NCBI GenBank assembly: GCA_041687455.1
Contig: JAWLBY010000011.1
Location: 62,001-126,000 of the forward strand
DNA: 64,000 nucleotides
Source: JAWLBY01 sp041687455
GTDB lineage: Bacteria > Pseudomonadota > Gammaproteobacteria > Xanthomonadales > Xanthomonadaceae
Reading direction: 5' to 3'
The notes beneath the pieces were generated by a model that saw only the letters and a list, made by a program, of their open reading frames with translations, was not told the origin of the DNA and searched no databases. Shown piece after piece: positions 36,490 to 45,934 of this stretch (its first letter is position 1; the number at the start of each line of letters is the position of its first letter). The translations under genes were made by a program, and so were the position numbers.

Positions 36490-37527
36490 TCAGGTGAGCG
36501 CCGGCGCGCCGTGCATCGCCGCATCGGCCTCGGCGTGGTACTGCGCGACCCGTTCGACCTCGTTCTTCGAACCCATGATCACCGGCACCCGCTGGTGCAG
36601 CGCCAGCGGCTGCACCTCGAGCAGCCGCTGGCGGCCGGTGCTGGCGGCGCCGCCGGCCTGCTCGACGATCATCGACATCGGGTTGGCTTCGTACAGCAGC
36701 CGCAGCCGGCCACCCTTGTCGGCGCACTTGGCATCGAGCGGGTACATGAACACCCCGCCGCGGGTCAGGATCCGGTGCACGTCGGCGACCATCGAGCCGA
36801 CCCAGCGCATGTTGAAGTCGCGGCCGCGCGGGCCGCTCCGGCCGGCCATCAGCTCCTCGATGTAGCGCTGCACCGGCGGCTGCCAATGGCGTGCGTTGGA
36901 CGCATTGATCGCGTATTCCGAGGTGTCCTCGGGAATCCGCAGGTCGCTGCGGGTCAGCACGAAGCTGCCGACCTCGCGGTCGAGCGTGAACTCGTGGACG
37001 CCGTCGCCGAGCGTCAGCACCAGCAGCGTGCTCGGTCCGTACACCGCGTAGCCGGCCGCGACCTGCCGGCTGCCGGGCTGCAGGAAGTGCTCGGCGTCGG
37101 GTTCGGTGACGCCCTCCGGGCAGCGCAGCACCGAGAAGATCGTGCCGATCGAGACGTTGACGTCGATGTTCGAGCTGCCGTCGAGCGGATCGAACACCAG
37201 CAGATAGTTGCCCTTCGGGTAACGGTGCGGAATCAGATGCGGGCCGTCCATCTCCTCCGACGCCAGCGCCGCCAGGTGCCCGCCCCACTCGTTGGCCTCG
37301 AGCAGGATCTCGTTCGACAGCACGTCGAGCTTCTTCTGCGCTTCGCCCTGCACGTTGGTCGCGCCGGCATTGCCGAGCACGCCGTTCAGCGCGCCGCGGC
37401 TGACCGCGATCGCGATCGCCTTGCAGGCCCGCGCGACCACTTCGATCAGCAACCGCAGGTCCGGCGGGATCTGGCCCTTTTCGCGTTGTTCCTCGATCAG
37501 GAAGCGGGACAGCGAGACGTGGCGCAT
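36490..37527 (-). CDS. fbp: Class 1 fructose-1,6-bisphosphatase
   Basis: 345 residues. It hydrolyses fructose 1,6-bisphosphate to fructose 6-phosphate in gluconeogenesis. The metal-binding motif VFDPLDGSSNIDVNVSIGT and the later GGVFMYPLDAKCADKGGRLRLLYEANPM are diagnostic of class 1 enzymes. ATG 37527 has GGAG about eight bases upstream. The frame is open to 37602, but the family start MRHVSLSRFL fits here. Confidence 0.96.
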   Translation of the reverse strand: MRHVSLSRFLIEEQREKGQIPPDLRLLIEVVARACKAIAIAVSRGALNGVLGNAGATNVQGEAQKKLDVLSNEILLEANEWGGHLAALASEEMDGPHLIPHRYPKGNYLLVFDPLDGSSNIDVNVSIGTIFSVLRCPEGVTEPDAEHFLQPGSRQVAAGYAVYGPSTLLVLTLGDGVHEFTLDREVGSFVLTRSDLRIPEDTSEYAINASNARHWQPPVQRYIEELMAGRSGPRGRDFNMRWVGSMVADVHRILTRGGVFMYPLDAKCADKGGRLRLLYEANPMSMIVEQAGGAASTGRQRLLEVQPLALHQRVPVIMGSKNEVERVAQYHAEADAAMHGAPALT

Positions 37528-37695
37528 GCGACGGACTCCGGGCGGGGGGCTCGGCCCGGCATTGTCCGGGCCGGCGGCGGCATTGCAAGGAGCAGCGGTC
37601 AAGCGGACTGAAGGTCACTTCGGATCCGTTCGCCGACCCACCGAGCGGCCGCGGCATCCGGCGTAGGATGGAACCGCATGCCACAGGGGAACTGG

Positions 37696-38958
37696 ATGGA
37701 GCTGTCGTTCGATACCGTCTATGCGCTGGCCGTCGCGCTCGGCATCGGGCTGCTGATCGGCGTCGAGCGCGAACGGCACAAGCAGATGCAGCGCGAGGAC
37801 GGCCTGCGCGCCGCCGCCGGCGTCCGCACGTTCGCGGTCGTCGCGCTGCTCGGCGGCACCTCGATGGTGCTCGGTCTGTGGGTGCTGGCGCTGGCCGGTG
37901 TCGGCGTGATCGTGCTGAGCGCGGCGTCGTACCTGCAGGAGCCGACCGATCCCGGCCTGACCACCGAGATCGCGATGCTGATGACGTTCGTGCTCGGCGC
38001 GCTGGCGCAACCGCAGCCGGCGCTGGCGGCGGCGATCGGCGCGACCGTCGCGATCCTGCTGGCCAGCAAGGACCGCATGCATCACATCTCGCGCGACCTG
38101 ATCAGCGAGCGCGAACTGTACGACGGCCTGCTGCTGGCGGCCGCCGCGCTGGTGGTGTTGCCGTTGATGCCGGATCACACGATCGATCCGTTCTTGGCGC
38201 TGAACCCGTGGCGGCTGTGGCTGCTGGTCGTGCTGGTGATGGCGATCGGTGCGTTCGGCCACATCGCGCTGCGGCTGGTCGGTGCGCGCTGGGGCCTGCC
38301 GCTGGCCGGCTTCTTCGCCGGCTTCGTATCGTCGACCGCGGCAGTGGCCGGGTTCGGTCAACGCGTGCGCGAGCAGCCGGAAACGCTGCATGCGGCGGTT
38401 GCCGCGGCGATGCTGGCCAATCTCGCCTCGCTGTTGCTGTTCAGCTCGCTGATCACCGCCATCGCCCCGGCCTTCGTCCGCCAGTTGGTGTTGCCGCTGC
38501 TGGCCGCCGGCGCGGTGCTGCTGCTCGGCGGGCTGTTCGGCCTGCGCCGGATCGGCGACCGTGGCGCTGCGCCGCCGACCGCCGGCACCCGGATGTTCCG
38601 TTTCGGCCATGCGCTGACCTTCGCCGCCGTGATCACCGCGGTGCTGTTCCTGTCCGCGGCGCTGAACCACTGGCTCGGCGCCCGAGCCGCGCTGGTCGGC
38701 GCGATGCTCGCCGCGATGGCCGAGCTGCATGCGGCCGGTATCAGCGTCGCGCAGCTCGCGTCCGCCGGCCAGATCGACGCCACCACCGCGCGCTGGGGTG
38801 TGATCGGCCTGCTGGTGACCAGCGGTGTGGCGAAGTCGCTGCTGAGCTGGATCAGCGGCGGTCGCCGCTACGGGCTCCGGGTCACGGTCGGATTGATCGC
38901 GATGGCACTGGCGGCGGCGCTGGTGCATGGTCTCGCCGTCGCCGCCGACGACGGCTGA
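37696..38958 (+). CDS. MgtC/SapB and DUF4010 membrane protein
   Basis: 420 residues with about 10-12 membrane helices. The N-terminal ~140 residues match MgtC/SapB: ALGIGLLIGVERERHKQ and AAAGVRTFAVVALLGG. The larger C-terminal region with GLPLAGFFAGFVSSTAAVAGFG is the DUF4010 type. MgtC-like proteins are linked to magnesium/acid stress, but the activity of this two-domain form is unknown. ATG 37696 has AGGGG six bases upstream and was preferred to ATG 37678. Confidence 0.85.
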   Translation: MELSFDTVYALAVALGIGLLIGVERERHKQMQREDGLRAAAGVRTFAVVALLGGTSMVLGLWVLALAGVGVIVLSAASYLQEPTDPGLTTEIAMLMTFVLGALAQPQPALAAAIGATVAILLASKDRMHHISRDLISERELYDGLLLAAAALVVLPLMPDHTIDPFLALNPWRLWLLVVLVMAIGAFGHIALRLVGARWGLPLAGFFAGFVSSTAAVAGFGQRVREQPETLHAAVAAAMLANLASLLLFSSLITAIAPAFVRQLVLPLLAAGAVLLLGGLFGLRRIGDRGAAPPTAGTRMFRFGHALTFAAVITAVLFLSAALNHWLGARAALVGAMLAAMAELHAAGISVAQLASAGQIDATTARWGVIGLLVTSGVAKSLLSWISGGRRYGLRVTVGLIAMALAAALVHGLAVAADDG

Positions 38959-39067
38959 TCGCGCGCCGGCGCCAGTTCGGCGCATTGCCGCGTCCGGCAT
39001 GACTTCCGGACCTGTTCGCGAGCGAGTCGACGGCCGACGTTACCGTTTTCACCGCCGAGCCTGCACG

Positions 39068-40180
39068 ATGCGACGACTCCGAAAGCTCACGGCCTGCCTG
39101 TTGCTGGCCGCCCCGCTGTCCGCGCTGGCATCACCGGATGATGCGGTCAGCCGCTGCATGGACGACGCCTTCGACGCGCTGCCGCTCGACCTCGATCATG
39201 CCGTCAGCGTCAGCGTCGCGGTGCTGCCGATCGCCGGCGGCGACGGCTGGTCGCGTGCGGTCGGTCGGCGCCGCGCCGATCAGCCGTCGCCGGTCGCTGT
39301 CGACGACGGCTACCGGGTGGCCAGCAACACCAAGACCTATACCGCCGCCGCCGTGCTGCGACTGGTCGAGCAGGGCCGGCTCGGGCTCGACGACACGCTG
39401 GCCGACCGGCTGCCGCCCGTGCTGCTGCGACCACTGCAGCAGGCCGGCTACGACCTGCAGGCGATCCGGCTGCGACATCTGCTGACCCACACCAGCGGCC
39501 TGCGCGAGCACGTCAGCGACGCGCTGTTCGAACGCCAGTGGCAGCGCCCGCAGCGCGCATGGACGCCGGCCGAACAGATCGCGACGGCCGCCGCCGGGGG
39601 CGCGCCCCTGGCCGCTCCGGGCGAGCAGTTCCACTACTCCGATACCGGCTACGTGCTGCTCGGGCAGATCGTCGAACGGGTGACCGGCGATCCGCTGCCG
39701 CGCGCGTTGCGCGAGCTGCTGCAATGGCAGCGCCACGGCCTGCGCCATACCTGGTTCGAGGCGCAGGAGCCGGCCGCAGCCGCGCAGGTCGCGCAGTACT
39801 GGGACGGACGCACGCTGGCCGACTGGCACCCGTCGTTCGACCTGTTCGGCGGCGGCGGCATCATTGCGTCGCCGACCGATCTGGCCCGCTTCCTGCGCGC
39901 GCTGCTGCGCGGCGAGCTGTTCGATCGCGCCGACTCGCTGGCGACGATGCGGACGCCCGGCGTCGCCGATGCGTGGAACGGCTACGGCGCCGGGCTGTTC
40001 GAGATCGAGGTCGATGGCACTCGGCTGATCGGCCACAGCGGTTTCTGGAATACCTACGCGTTCCATTCGCCGGCCGATGGGCTGATCTACGCCGGCGCGA
40101 GCGGCGAAAAGACGGTGATGCCGTACGCCGAGCGGATCGCCGGCTTGCGCGAGATCGCGGCCCGCTGCGGCATGCGCTGA
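39068..40180 (+). CDS. Secreted serine hydrolase, class C beta-lactamase fold
   Basis: 370 residues. A signal peptide (about 1-21, ending LSALAS) is followed by a beta-lactamase/AmpC-type domain. Catalytic motifs are SNTK (Ser86, Lys89), YSD (Tyr190 in FHYSDTGYVLLGQIVE) and HSG (His323 in IGHSGFWN), which occupies the KTG position. LRHLLTHTSGL is also typical. Such enzymes are periplasmic D,D-peptidases, esterases or peptidases; true AmpC beta-lactamase activity is unlikely because KTG and YAN are not exact. ATG 39068 gives the best signal peptide. Confidence 0.85.
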   Translation: MRRLRKLTACLLLAAPLSALASPDDAVSRCMDDAFDALPLDLDHAVSVSVAVLPIAGGDGWSRAVGRRRADQPSPVAVDDGYRVASNTKTYTAAAVLRLVEQGRLGLDDTLADRLPPVLLRPLQQAGYDLQAIRLRHLLTHTSGLREHVSDALFERQWQRPQRAWTPAEQIATAAAGGAPLAAPGEQFHYSDTGYVLLGQIVERVTGDPLPRALRELLQWQRHGLRHTWFEAQEPAAAAQVAQYWDGRTLADWHPSFDLFGGGGIIASPTDLARFLRALLRGELFDRADSLATMRTPGVADAWNGYGAGLFEIEVDGTRLIGHSGFWNTYAFHSPADGLIYAGASGEKTVMPYAERIAGLREIAARCGMR

Positions 40181-40241
40181 GCGCGCCGTCCGACGCCCGC
40201 GGCCGCTATGCTGACCGGCCTGCCAGCCACCGGGATAGCCG

Positions 40242-42692
40242 ATGCCTCGAGTCGATCCGTCAGCGCGTAGCGCGTTGCTGGTGACCGTGCTGATCGCTGC
40301 GCTGATCGTGCTCGGCGAATGGCTGGCGCGCCCGCCGGCAGCGCTCGGCGACGATGCCGCCGCCGAGCAGTTTTCCGCCGCGCGGGCGATGCGTCACGTC
40401 GACAGACTGGCGGCCGCACCGCGGCCGGCCGGCAGTGCGGCCCATGCGCAGGCACGCGAGTATCTGATCGAGACGCTGCGTGGGCTCGGCGCCGAGGTCG
40501 AACGGCAGTCGCGGCTGCAGGTGTTCGACTACGACCGCCACGGCGGCGACGCGCGCTTCGCCTGGGTCGAGAACGTCGTTGCGCGTTGGCCGGGCCGCGA
40601 CGACGGGCCGGCGCTGCTGCTGATGTCGCATTACGACTCGGTGCCGGCGGCGCCCGGTGCCGGCGATGCCGCCAGCGGCGTCGCGACCATCCTCGAAACC
40701 GTGCGTGCGTTGCGGGTCGACGGCCTGCCGTTGCGCAATCCGCTGATCGTGCTGTTTGCCGATGGCGAAGAGACCGGCCTGTTCGGCGCGCAGGCATTCT
40801 TCGGCCAGCACCGCTGGGCCGAACAGGTCGGGCTGGTGCTGAACTTCGATGCCCGCGGCAGCGGCGGGCCGGTCGCGATGTTCGAGACCAGCGAACGCAA
40901 CGGGGCACTGATCGCGGCGCTGGCCAGCGCCGCGCCGGCGCCGCTGGCCGACTCGCTGGTCTATTCGGTCTATCGGCAGATGCCGAACGACACCGACCTG
41001 TCGGTCGCCCGGCAGGCCGGCAAGGCGGGTCTGAATTTCGCGTTCGTGCACGGCTTCTTCGATTACCACCGGCCGACCGACACGGCGGCGAACCTGTCGC
41101 CGGACACGCTGCAGCACCTCGGCAGCTACGCGCTGCCGCTCGCGCGCCATTTCGGTGAAGCGACCCTGCCGCCGGAGCGGCAGCCGGACCGGCACTACTT
41201 CAACCCGCTCGGGCATCGCTTCGTGCACTACCCGCCATGGTTCGACTGGGTCGGCTGGACGCTGGCGGCGCTGCTGCTCGCGGTCGCGGCCGGCCGCGCC
41301 CACCGAGCCGGCGCACTGCCGCTGCGCCCGCTCGGTCGTGCGCTGCTGCTGGCGCCGTTCGCGCTGCTGCTGCCGGCGCTGCTGGTGTTCCTGCTGCATC
41401 GTGCGCTGGACCCCGACGTGACCGCCGTGATTGCGCGTCAGCGCGGCTGGTTCGTCGGCTGGTCGCTGCTGGCCGGTGGCGCGGCGATCGCGCTGCAGGC
41501 ACTGGCGGTGCGCGGACTCGGCCGGGTGGCCGCGTTCGCGACCGTGACCGGCCTGCTGCTGCTCGCGCTGCTCGCCGAGCCGACGATTCCGCTGCTCGCC
41601 GCGGTGCTGCTGCCGGCGGTCGCAGCGGTTGCGCTGTTGCGCCGGCCATTGCCGCGCGAGCCGTGGATTGCCGCGCAGTGGCTGCTCTGGCTGCTGCTGA
41701 CGCTGCTGCTGCTGTGGTGGCTGCCGGGCGCGACGCACGCGCTGCTGTGGCCGCTGCTCGCGCTGGCGCTGCTGCAACTGTGGCGCTGGCGACGGCCGGA
41801 GCGTCGGCTCGGCGCCGCACCCGCGGTACTGGCCGCAATCCCGGCGGCGTTCTGGCTCGGTGCCACCGCGCTGACCTTCGACGTGCTGATCGGCTTCGCG
41901 CTGCCCGTCGCGGCGGTGCTGCCGCTGCTGCTGGTGCTGGTTGCATTCGCACCGCTGCTGGCGGCACCGGCTGCCGCCGGCAGCGGCCTGCTGCTGATGG
42001 CGGCCGCCGCGCTCGGCCTCGGCGTGCTGAGTATCGACCCACCGTGGGATGCGCGCACGCCGCGCGGCAGCGAGCTGTTCGTGCTGCACGACGGCGATCG
42101 CAGCTACTGGGCGAGCAGCGACGACCCGCTGGACGACTGGCATCGGCAGCGCCTCGGCGATGCGCCGGAGCGGCTCATGCAGGCGCCGTATCGACCGCAG
42201 GGCGGACCGCCGCTGTGGCGTACCGCGATCGACACTGTCGCCGTTCCGGCGCCGCGGCTCGAGCTGCTCGGCAGCGACATCGACGGCGAGCAGCGCACGC
42301 TGCGCCTGCAGTTGACGGTCGACGGCGGCAGCGACCAGCTTGCGCTGTACCTGCCGGCCGAGACCGATCTGCAGGGCTGGCAGGTCGGCGGCCAGCCGTT
42401 GCGGGTCGTGCGCCGCGATCCGCACAGTGCATGGCGGCTGCTCGGCTTCGCGCTGCCGGCCGCCGGCGTCGAACTGCAACTGACGCTCGGTCCCGGCAGC
42501 GACTGGCCGGAGCTGCGGGTGGCCAGCGTCGCCCACGCGCTGCCAGTCGGCGTCGCGCTGCCCGAACGGGCGGCCGACCGGATGCGCCGCGCCTATTCGT
42601 ACAGCGACGGCAGCGTGTCGGTCGCGCGGTTCCTGCTGCAGCCGGACCGGATCGAACCGCTGCCAGCCGTCGCCGCGCCGGAGATCCGCTGA
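40242..42692 (+). CDS. M28-family metallopeptidase with C-terminal membrane domain
   Basis: 816 residues. An N-terminal signal anchor (about 10-30) precedes an M28 zinc-aminopeptidase domain with ligands in MSHYDSVP (His130), GAGDAASGVA, GEETGLFG, NFDARGSGG and FFDYHRPTDT. About eight hydrophobic helices occupy the second half, then a ~200-residue soluble beta-rich tail. This resembles ER metallopeptidase 1/FXNA-like proteins found in bacteria and eukaryotes. It probably trims peptides at the periplasmic face. The long Leu/Ala-rich section explains the long opposite-strand open frames here. Confidence 0.85.
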   Translation: MPRVDPSARSALLVTVLIAALIVLGEWLARPPAALGDDAAAEQFSAARAMRHVDRLAAAPRPAGSAAHAQAREYLIETLRGLGAEVERQSRLQVFDYDRHGGDARFAWVENVVARWPGRDDGPALLLMSHYDSVPAAPGAGDAASGVATILETVRALRVDGLPLRNPLIVLFADGEETGLFGAQAFFGQHRWAEQVGLVLNFDARGSGGPVAMFETSERNGALIAALASAAPAPLADSLVYSVYRQMPNDTDLSVARQAGKAGLNFAFVHGFFDYHRPTDTAANLSPDTLQHLGSYALPLARHFGEATLPPERQPDRHYFNPLGHRFVHYPPWFDWVGWTLAALLLAVAAGRAHRAGALPLRPLGRALLLAPFALLLPALLVFLLHRALDPDVTAVIARQRGWFVGWSLLAGGAAIALQALAVRGLGRVAAFATVTGLLLLALLAEPTIPLLAAVLLPAVAAVALLRRPLPREPWIAAQWLLWLLLTLLLLWWLPGATHALLWPLLALALLQLWRWRRPERRLGAAPAVLAAIPAAFWLGATALTFDVLIGFALPVAAVLPLLLVLVAFAPLLAAPAAAGSGLLLMAAAALGLGVLSIDPPWDARTPRGSELFVLHDGDRSYWASSDDPLDDWHRQRLGDAPERLMQAPYRPQGGPPLWRTAIDTVAVPAPRLELLGSDIDGEQRTLRLQLTVDGGSDQLALYLPAETDLQGWQVGGQPLRVVRRDPHSAWRLLGFALPAAGVELQLTLGPGSDWPELRVASVAHALPVGVALPERAADRMRRAYSYSDGSVSVARFLLQPDRIEPLPAVAAPEIR

Positions 42693-42797
42693 GCGGGTCG
42701 CCCGCAATTCGCCACAATTGCGCTGCCGGAATGCCACCGTCGGGGATCAGTCTGTGACCACACCGATGTCGTCACAGACCCTTCGAGAGCCCTCCCG

Positions 42798-43091
42798 ATG
42801 AAACGCAGCCTGCTGCTCGTGCTCGCCCTTGCCGCCGCATCCGCCCACCTGGACGCGAGCACGCCGTCGGTGCCGCGGGATTGCGCCGACCTGCAGCGCG
42901 AGATCGCCGGCAAGATCGAAGCCAACGGCGTGCGCAGTTACTCGCTGCAGATCGTTCGAGCGGATCAGGCCACCAGCGGCACGATCGTCGGCCACTGCGA
43001 CGGTGGCAGCCGCAAGATTGCCTATCGCCGGATCGAACTCCCTGCAGCGGCGCTGTCACAGGCCAGGCCGGCCGACGGCGGCGGCGAATGA
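42798..43091 (+). CDS. DUF1161 periplasmic protein
   Basis: 97 residues with a signal peptide (about 1-20). The mature part DCADLQREIAGKIEANGVRSYSLQIV ... IVGHCDGGSRKIAYRR matches DUF1161, whose two conserved Cys (in DCADL and GHCDGG) probably form a disulfide. The function is unknown. It lies 101 bp upstream of the metallo-beta-lactamase on the same strand. Confidence 0.78.
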   Translation: MKRSLLLVLALAAASAHLDASTPSVPRDCADLQREIAGKIEANGVRSYSLQIVRADQATSGTIVGHCDGGSRKIAYRRIELPAAALSQARPADGGGE

Positions 43092-43192
43092 GCGGCCGGA
43101 CCGCCGGATCGGTCCGCCGACCCGAAACCGCCGGCCGCGCCACTGCGAGCGGCATCCGACCCCACACCCATACCACGAACGCACCGACCCCG

Positions 43193-44098
43193 ATGACCCG
43201 ATCACTGCTGCTGACCCTCGCTCTCGCCACCGCTCCCGCCGTCGATGCGCTCGACCCACACGCAGCGATCGACTGCGGCAGTTGCAGCGGTTGGAACACC
43301 GCCCAGGCGCCGTTCCGGGTCCACGGCAACACCTGGTATGTCGGACCGCGCGGACTGGCGGTCGTGATGATCGAAACCGATGACGGCCTGCTGCTGTTCG
43401 ACGGCGCGCTGCCGCAGAGCGTGCCGCAGATCGAGGCGAACCTGCGCGCGCTCGGCCATCGGCTGGCCGACGTGCGCTGGATCCTCGTCTCGCATGCCCA
43501 CTTCGATCACGTCGGTGGTGTCGCCGCGTTGCAGCAGGCCAGTGGCGCGCGGGTCGCGGCGGCGCCCGGCGCGGCCACGGCGCTGCGCAGCGGCACCGTG
43601 CCGGCTGACGATCCGCAGGCCGCCTACGGCGACGCCATGCGATTCGCGCCGGTCGCGGACGTGGTGGCGATCGAGGACGGCGCAGCGCTCGAGTTCGGCG
43701 GCCTGCAGATTACCGCGCATCACACGCCCGGCCATACCCCCGGCGGCAGCAGTTGGAGCTGGTCGAGCTGCGACAACGGCGACTGTGTCACTGCCGTCTA
43801 CGCCGACAGCCTGACCACGGTGTCGGCCGACGGTTTCCGCTTCAGCGATGACCCGCAGCGGGTTGCCGCATTCGAGCGCAGCATCGCGACGATCGCGGCG
43901 CTGGACTGTCCGCTGCTGCTCGCGACCCACCCGGGCTTCACCGACCTGTTCGAACGGCAGGCCGTCGCCGAGGCCAGTGGCGAGCGCGGCGCATTCATCG
44001 ATCCGCAGGCCTGCCGCCGCTATGCCGAGCGCGCCGCCGAGCAGCTCCGCAAGCGGCTGCAGGCGGAGCGCGCGGTGCCCACTGCCGCGGCGGACTGA
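43193..44098 (+). CDS. Subclass B3 metallo-beta-lactamase
   Basis: 301 residues. A signal peptide (about 1-19) is followed by a metallo-beta-lactamase domain. The zinc ligands of subclass B3 are all present: HAHFDH (His101, His103, Asp105, His106), His181 in HHTPGHTPGG and His246 in LATHPGFTD. A Ser replaces the B1/B2 Cys ligand (YADSLTTVSADGF). The N-terminal segment NTWYVGPRGLAVVMIET is also typical of B3. It should hydrolyse beta-lactams in the periplasm; the spectrum cannot be predicted. ATG 43193 was chosen because the frame is open farther upstream without a signal. Confidence 0.88.
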   Translation: MTRSLLLTLALATAPAVDALDPHAAIDCGSCSGWNTAQAPFRVHGNTWYVGPRGLAVVMIETDDGLLLFDGALPQSVPQIEANLRALGHRLADVRWILVSHAHFDHVGGVAALQQASGARVAAAPGAATALRSGTVPADDPQAAYGDAMRFAPVADVVAIEDGAALEFGGLQITAHHTPGHTPGGSSWSWSSCDNGDCVTAVYADSLTTVSADGFRFSDDPQRVAAFERSIATIAALDCPLLLATHPGFTDLFERQAVAEASGERGAFIDPQACRRYAERAAEQLRKRLQAERAVPTAAAD

Positions 44099-44123
44099 GG
44101 GTTGGCGAGCGGCCGATGCGCGC

Positions 44124-44777
44124 TCAGCCGCGCAGTCGTTCGTACTTGTCGAGCCGCTCGTGCTCGGCGATGCCGGCCGCGATCCACTGCTGCATCGCCG
44201 GCAGCGCGCGCATCGCCTCGACGTAGGCCGCCGCGGTGGCGTCGAGCGCGACGCCGTAACCGATGAAGCGCAGCACCACCGGCGCGAACATCGCGTCGAC
44301 GATGCCGAACGCGCCGCACAGGTACGGACCGCCGCCGGCCGCGGCGCGCAGCTCGCACCACAAGGCCTGCACCCGATCGATGTCGGCCTGCGCGCGCGCA
44401 TCCCAGCGATAGCCATCGGGCTGCCGGGCGCAGTTCATCGGCAGTTGCGCGCGCAGCTCGGCGAAGCCCGAATGCATCTCGGCGGCCGCCGAGCGGGCCA
44501 CCGCACGGGCGGCGCGGTCGGCTGGCCAGCCGCGTCCATCGAGCCAGCTCTCGTTGACGTACTCGCAGATCGCCAGCGAATCCCAGACCACCCATGCGCC
44601 GTCATGCAGCACCGGCACCTTGCCGCTCGGCGACAGCCGCGCGACCCCGGCCGAGAACTCCGCCGTGTCGAGCGGCAGCCGTCGTTCGTCGAACGGCACA
44701 CCGAACTGCCGCAGCAGCAGCCATGGACGCAGCGACCACGACGAATAGTTCTTGTTGCCGATCACCAGCACGGGCAT
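44124..44777 (-). CDS. Glutathione S-transferase family protein
   Basis: 217 residues. The N-terminal thioredoxin-like domain MPVLVIGNKNYSSWSLRPWLL has the glutathione-binding region SGKVPVLHDGAWVVWDSLAIC with the GST cis-Pro and D/S pocket. An all-helical C-terminal domain follows. The YSSWSLRPWL start is common in the YfcF/zeta-like group of bacterial GSTs. Substrate unknown. ATG 44777 is preferred over an open extension to 44894 that lacks family similarity. It converges on the metallo-beta-lactamase. Confidence 0.88.
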   Translation of the reverse strand: MPVLVIGNKNYSSWSLRPWLLLRQFGVPFDERRLPLDTAEFSAGVARLSPSGKVPVLHDGAWVVWDSLAICEYVNESWLDGRGWPADRAARAVARSAAAEMHSGFAELRAQLPMNCARQPDGYRWDARAQADIDRVQALWCELRAAAGGGPYLCGAFGIVDAMFAPVVLRFIGYGVALDATAAAYVEAMRALPAMQQWIAAGIAEHERLDKYERLRG

Positions 44778-44972
44778 GGCGGGACTTCCAGCGGGGACTG
44801 CCGCCATCGTCGCCGATCGCGTGGCCGATTCGAAGCCGCGATGCGACCGGCCGAGCGCTGCACGCGTCCGCGGTGGCCGCTTCGGCGCGCTCACCCGGCA
44901 TCGGCTCCTGGCCCGTCGTCATGCTTCCAGCAGCGGCTTCGCGGGCAGCGAGCCGCATTTCCCGCGGCCGCA

Positions 44973-45001
44973 TGCCCACGGCGCGGGTCGCGCCGTGGGC
45001 A
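44973..45001. terminator. GC-rich hairpin, possible terminator of the 45018-45719 gene
   Basis: A perfect inverted repeat (GCCCACGGCGC / GCGCCGTGGGC, plus one flanking T-A pair) has a 5-nt loop. It lies 17 nt past the stop of the minus-strand secreted-protein gene. There is no T run, so it could be a Rho-aided or pausing hairpin instead. The rest of 44778-45017 shows no gene. Confidence 0.45.
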
Positions 45002-45017
45002 AGCCGGCCTCACCGCC

Positions 45018-45719
45018 CTACTCGTCGTCGTCGTCACCCATTGCGAAGCGTTCGAAGCTGCGGTCCGGGTCACCGGCCACCGCGGCGGTCATCGGATCGA
45101 ACTGCAGGCCGCGCAGGTCGCGGGTCTTCTCACCGGTCTGCTTCCAGTCCGCCAGCGCACGGGCGTAGCTGCGGCGTGCCTCGTCGACCGAGCGTTCGTC
45201 GTTGATGATCTCGTAGGCGAGATTGAGCGCCAGGAAGTTCGCCGCCTCGGTGTCGCAGCGGGCGGTGATCGTGCCCTTGGTGCGGTCGACGATCACGCTG
45301 CCGTTGAACTGCGCCAGGTCGTCGATCATCCGCGGCGGCATCTCCAGGTACACCGTCTGCTCCAGCACGTCCTCGTGCGGCATCGGGAAGTTGTGCGGCA
45401 CCGGATCGCGGTGGACGACGGTGATGTTCCATGGGCCGTTGTCGCGCCAGATCAGCATGTCCGGCGTCACCGAATGCGGCTCGCCGTAACTGTCGATCAT
45501 CTGCTGTGCTGCGGTTCGCGATGCCCGCGGCCAGCTCTCGATCAGTTTCGCGACCTGCTGGCCGCCGACCGCCCCCTGCAGCAGGTTGCGGGCCTGTTGC
45601 TCGAAGCCCTGAGCCGGCCGCTCGCGCGGATCCGGCTGGTCGCGACGGTAATCCTGCGCCGCGACCGGCAGCGCGAGCGCTGCGGCGAGCGCAACGGAAA
45701 GACATCGTATCGTGCTCAT
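45018..45719 (-). CDS. Secreted protein of unknown function with acidic tail
   Basis: 233 residues with a signal peptide (about 1-21, ending LALPVAAQD). The mature protein has recognisable blocks (LIESWPRASRTAAQQMIDSYGEP, ITVVHRDPVPHNFPMPHEDV, TARCDTEAANFLALNLAYEIIN) but I match it to no named family. The last residues are GDDDDE. Repeated His/Pro residues around HRDPVPHNFPMPHED suggest possible metal binding, which is inference. It stands between the GST and the TPR-like secreted protein without clear operon links. Confidence 0.7.
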   Translation of the reverse strand: MSTIRCLSVALAAALALPVAAQDYRRDQPDPRERPAQGFEQQARNLLQGAVGGQQVAKLIESWPRASRTAAQQMIDSYGEPHSVTPDMLIWRDNGPWNITVVHRDPVPHNFPMPHEDVLEQTVYLEMPPRMIDDLAQFNGSVIVDRTKGTITARCDTEAANFLALNLAYEIINDERSVDEARRSYARALADWKQTGEKTRDLRGLQFDPMTAAVAGDPDRSFERFAMGDDDDE

Positions 45720-45934
45720 CGTTTCGTCCTCCTTGTTGGGTGACGACGAAACGTTGCAACAGGCGTGCCGATCGCTATCGGCACCAGGCCGACCGGTGAC
45801 GCGAACAACCCCGGTGCCGAGCCGGCTGCCGGGTCCGCGACACGCACGGCGAGCCTGCTGCAGTGATGCAGCATGAGTACCGGACTGGGCGCCATCCGAC
45901 CGTCGCGGGCGTCGGCCGCGTCCGCCGGTTCGGC

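Noticed and set aside
40260..42737. 825-codon open frame on the minus strand
   Set aside because: It mirrors the M28 peptidase gene, with Gln/Arg-rich low-complexity sequence and no domain.
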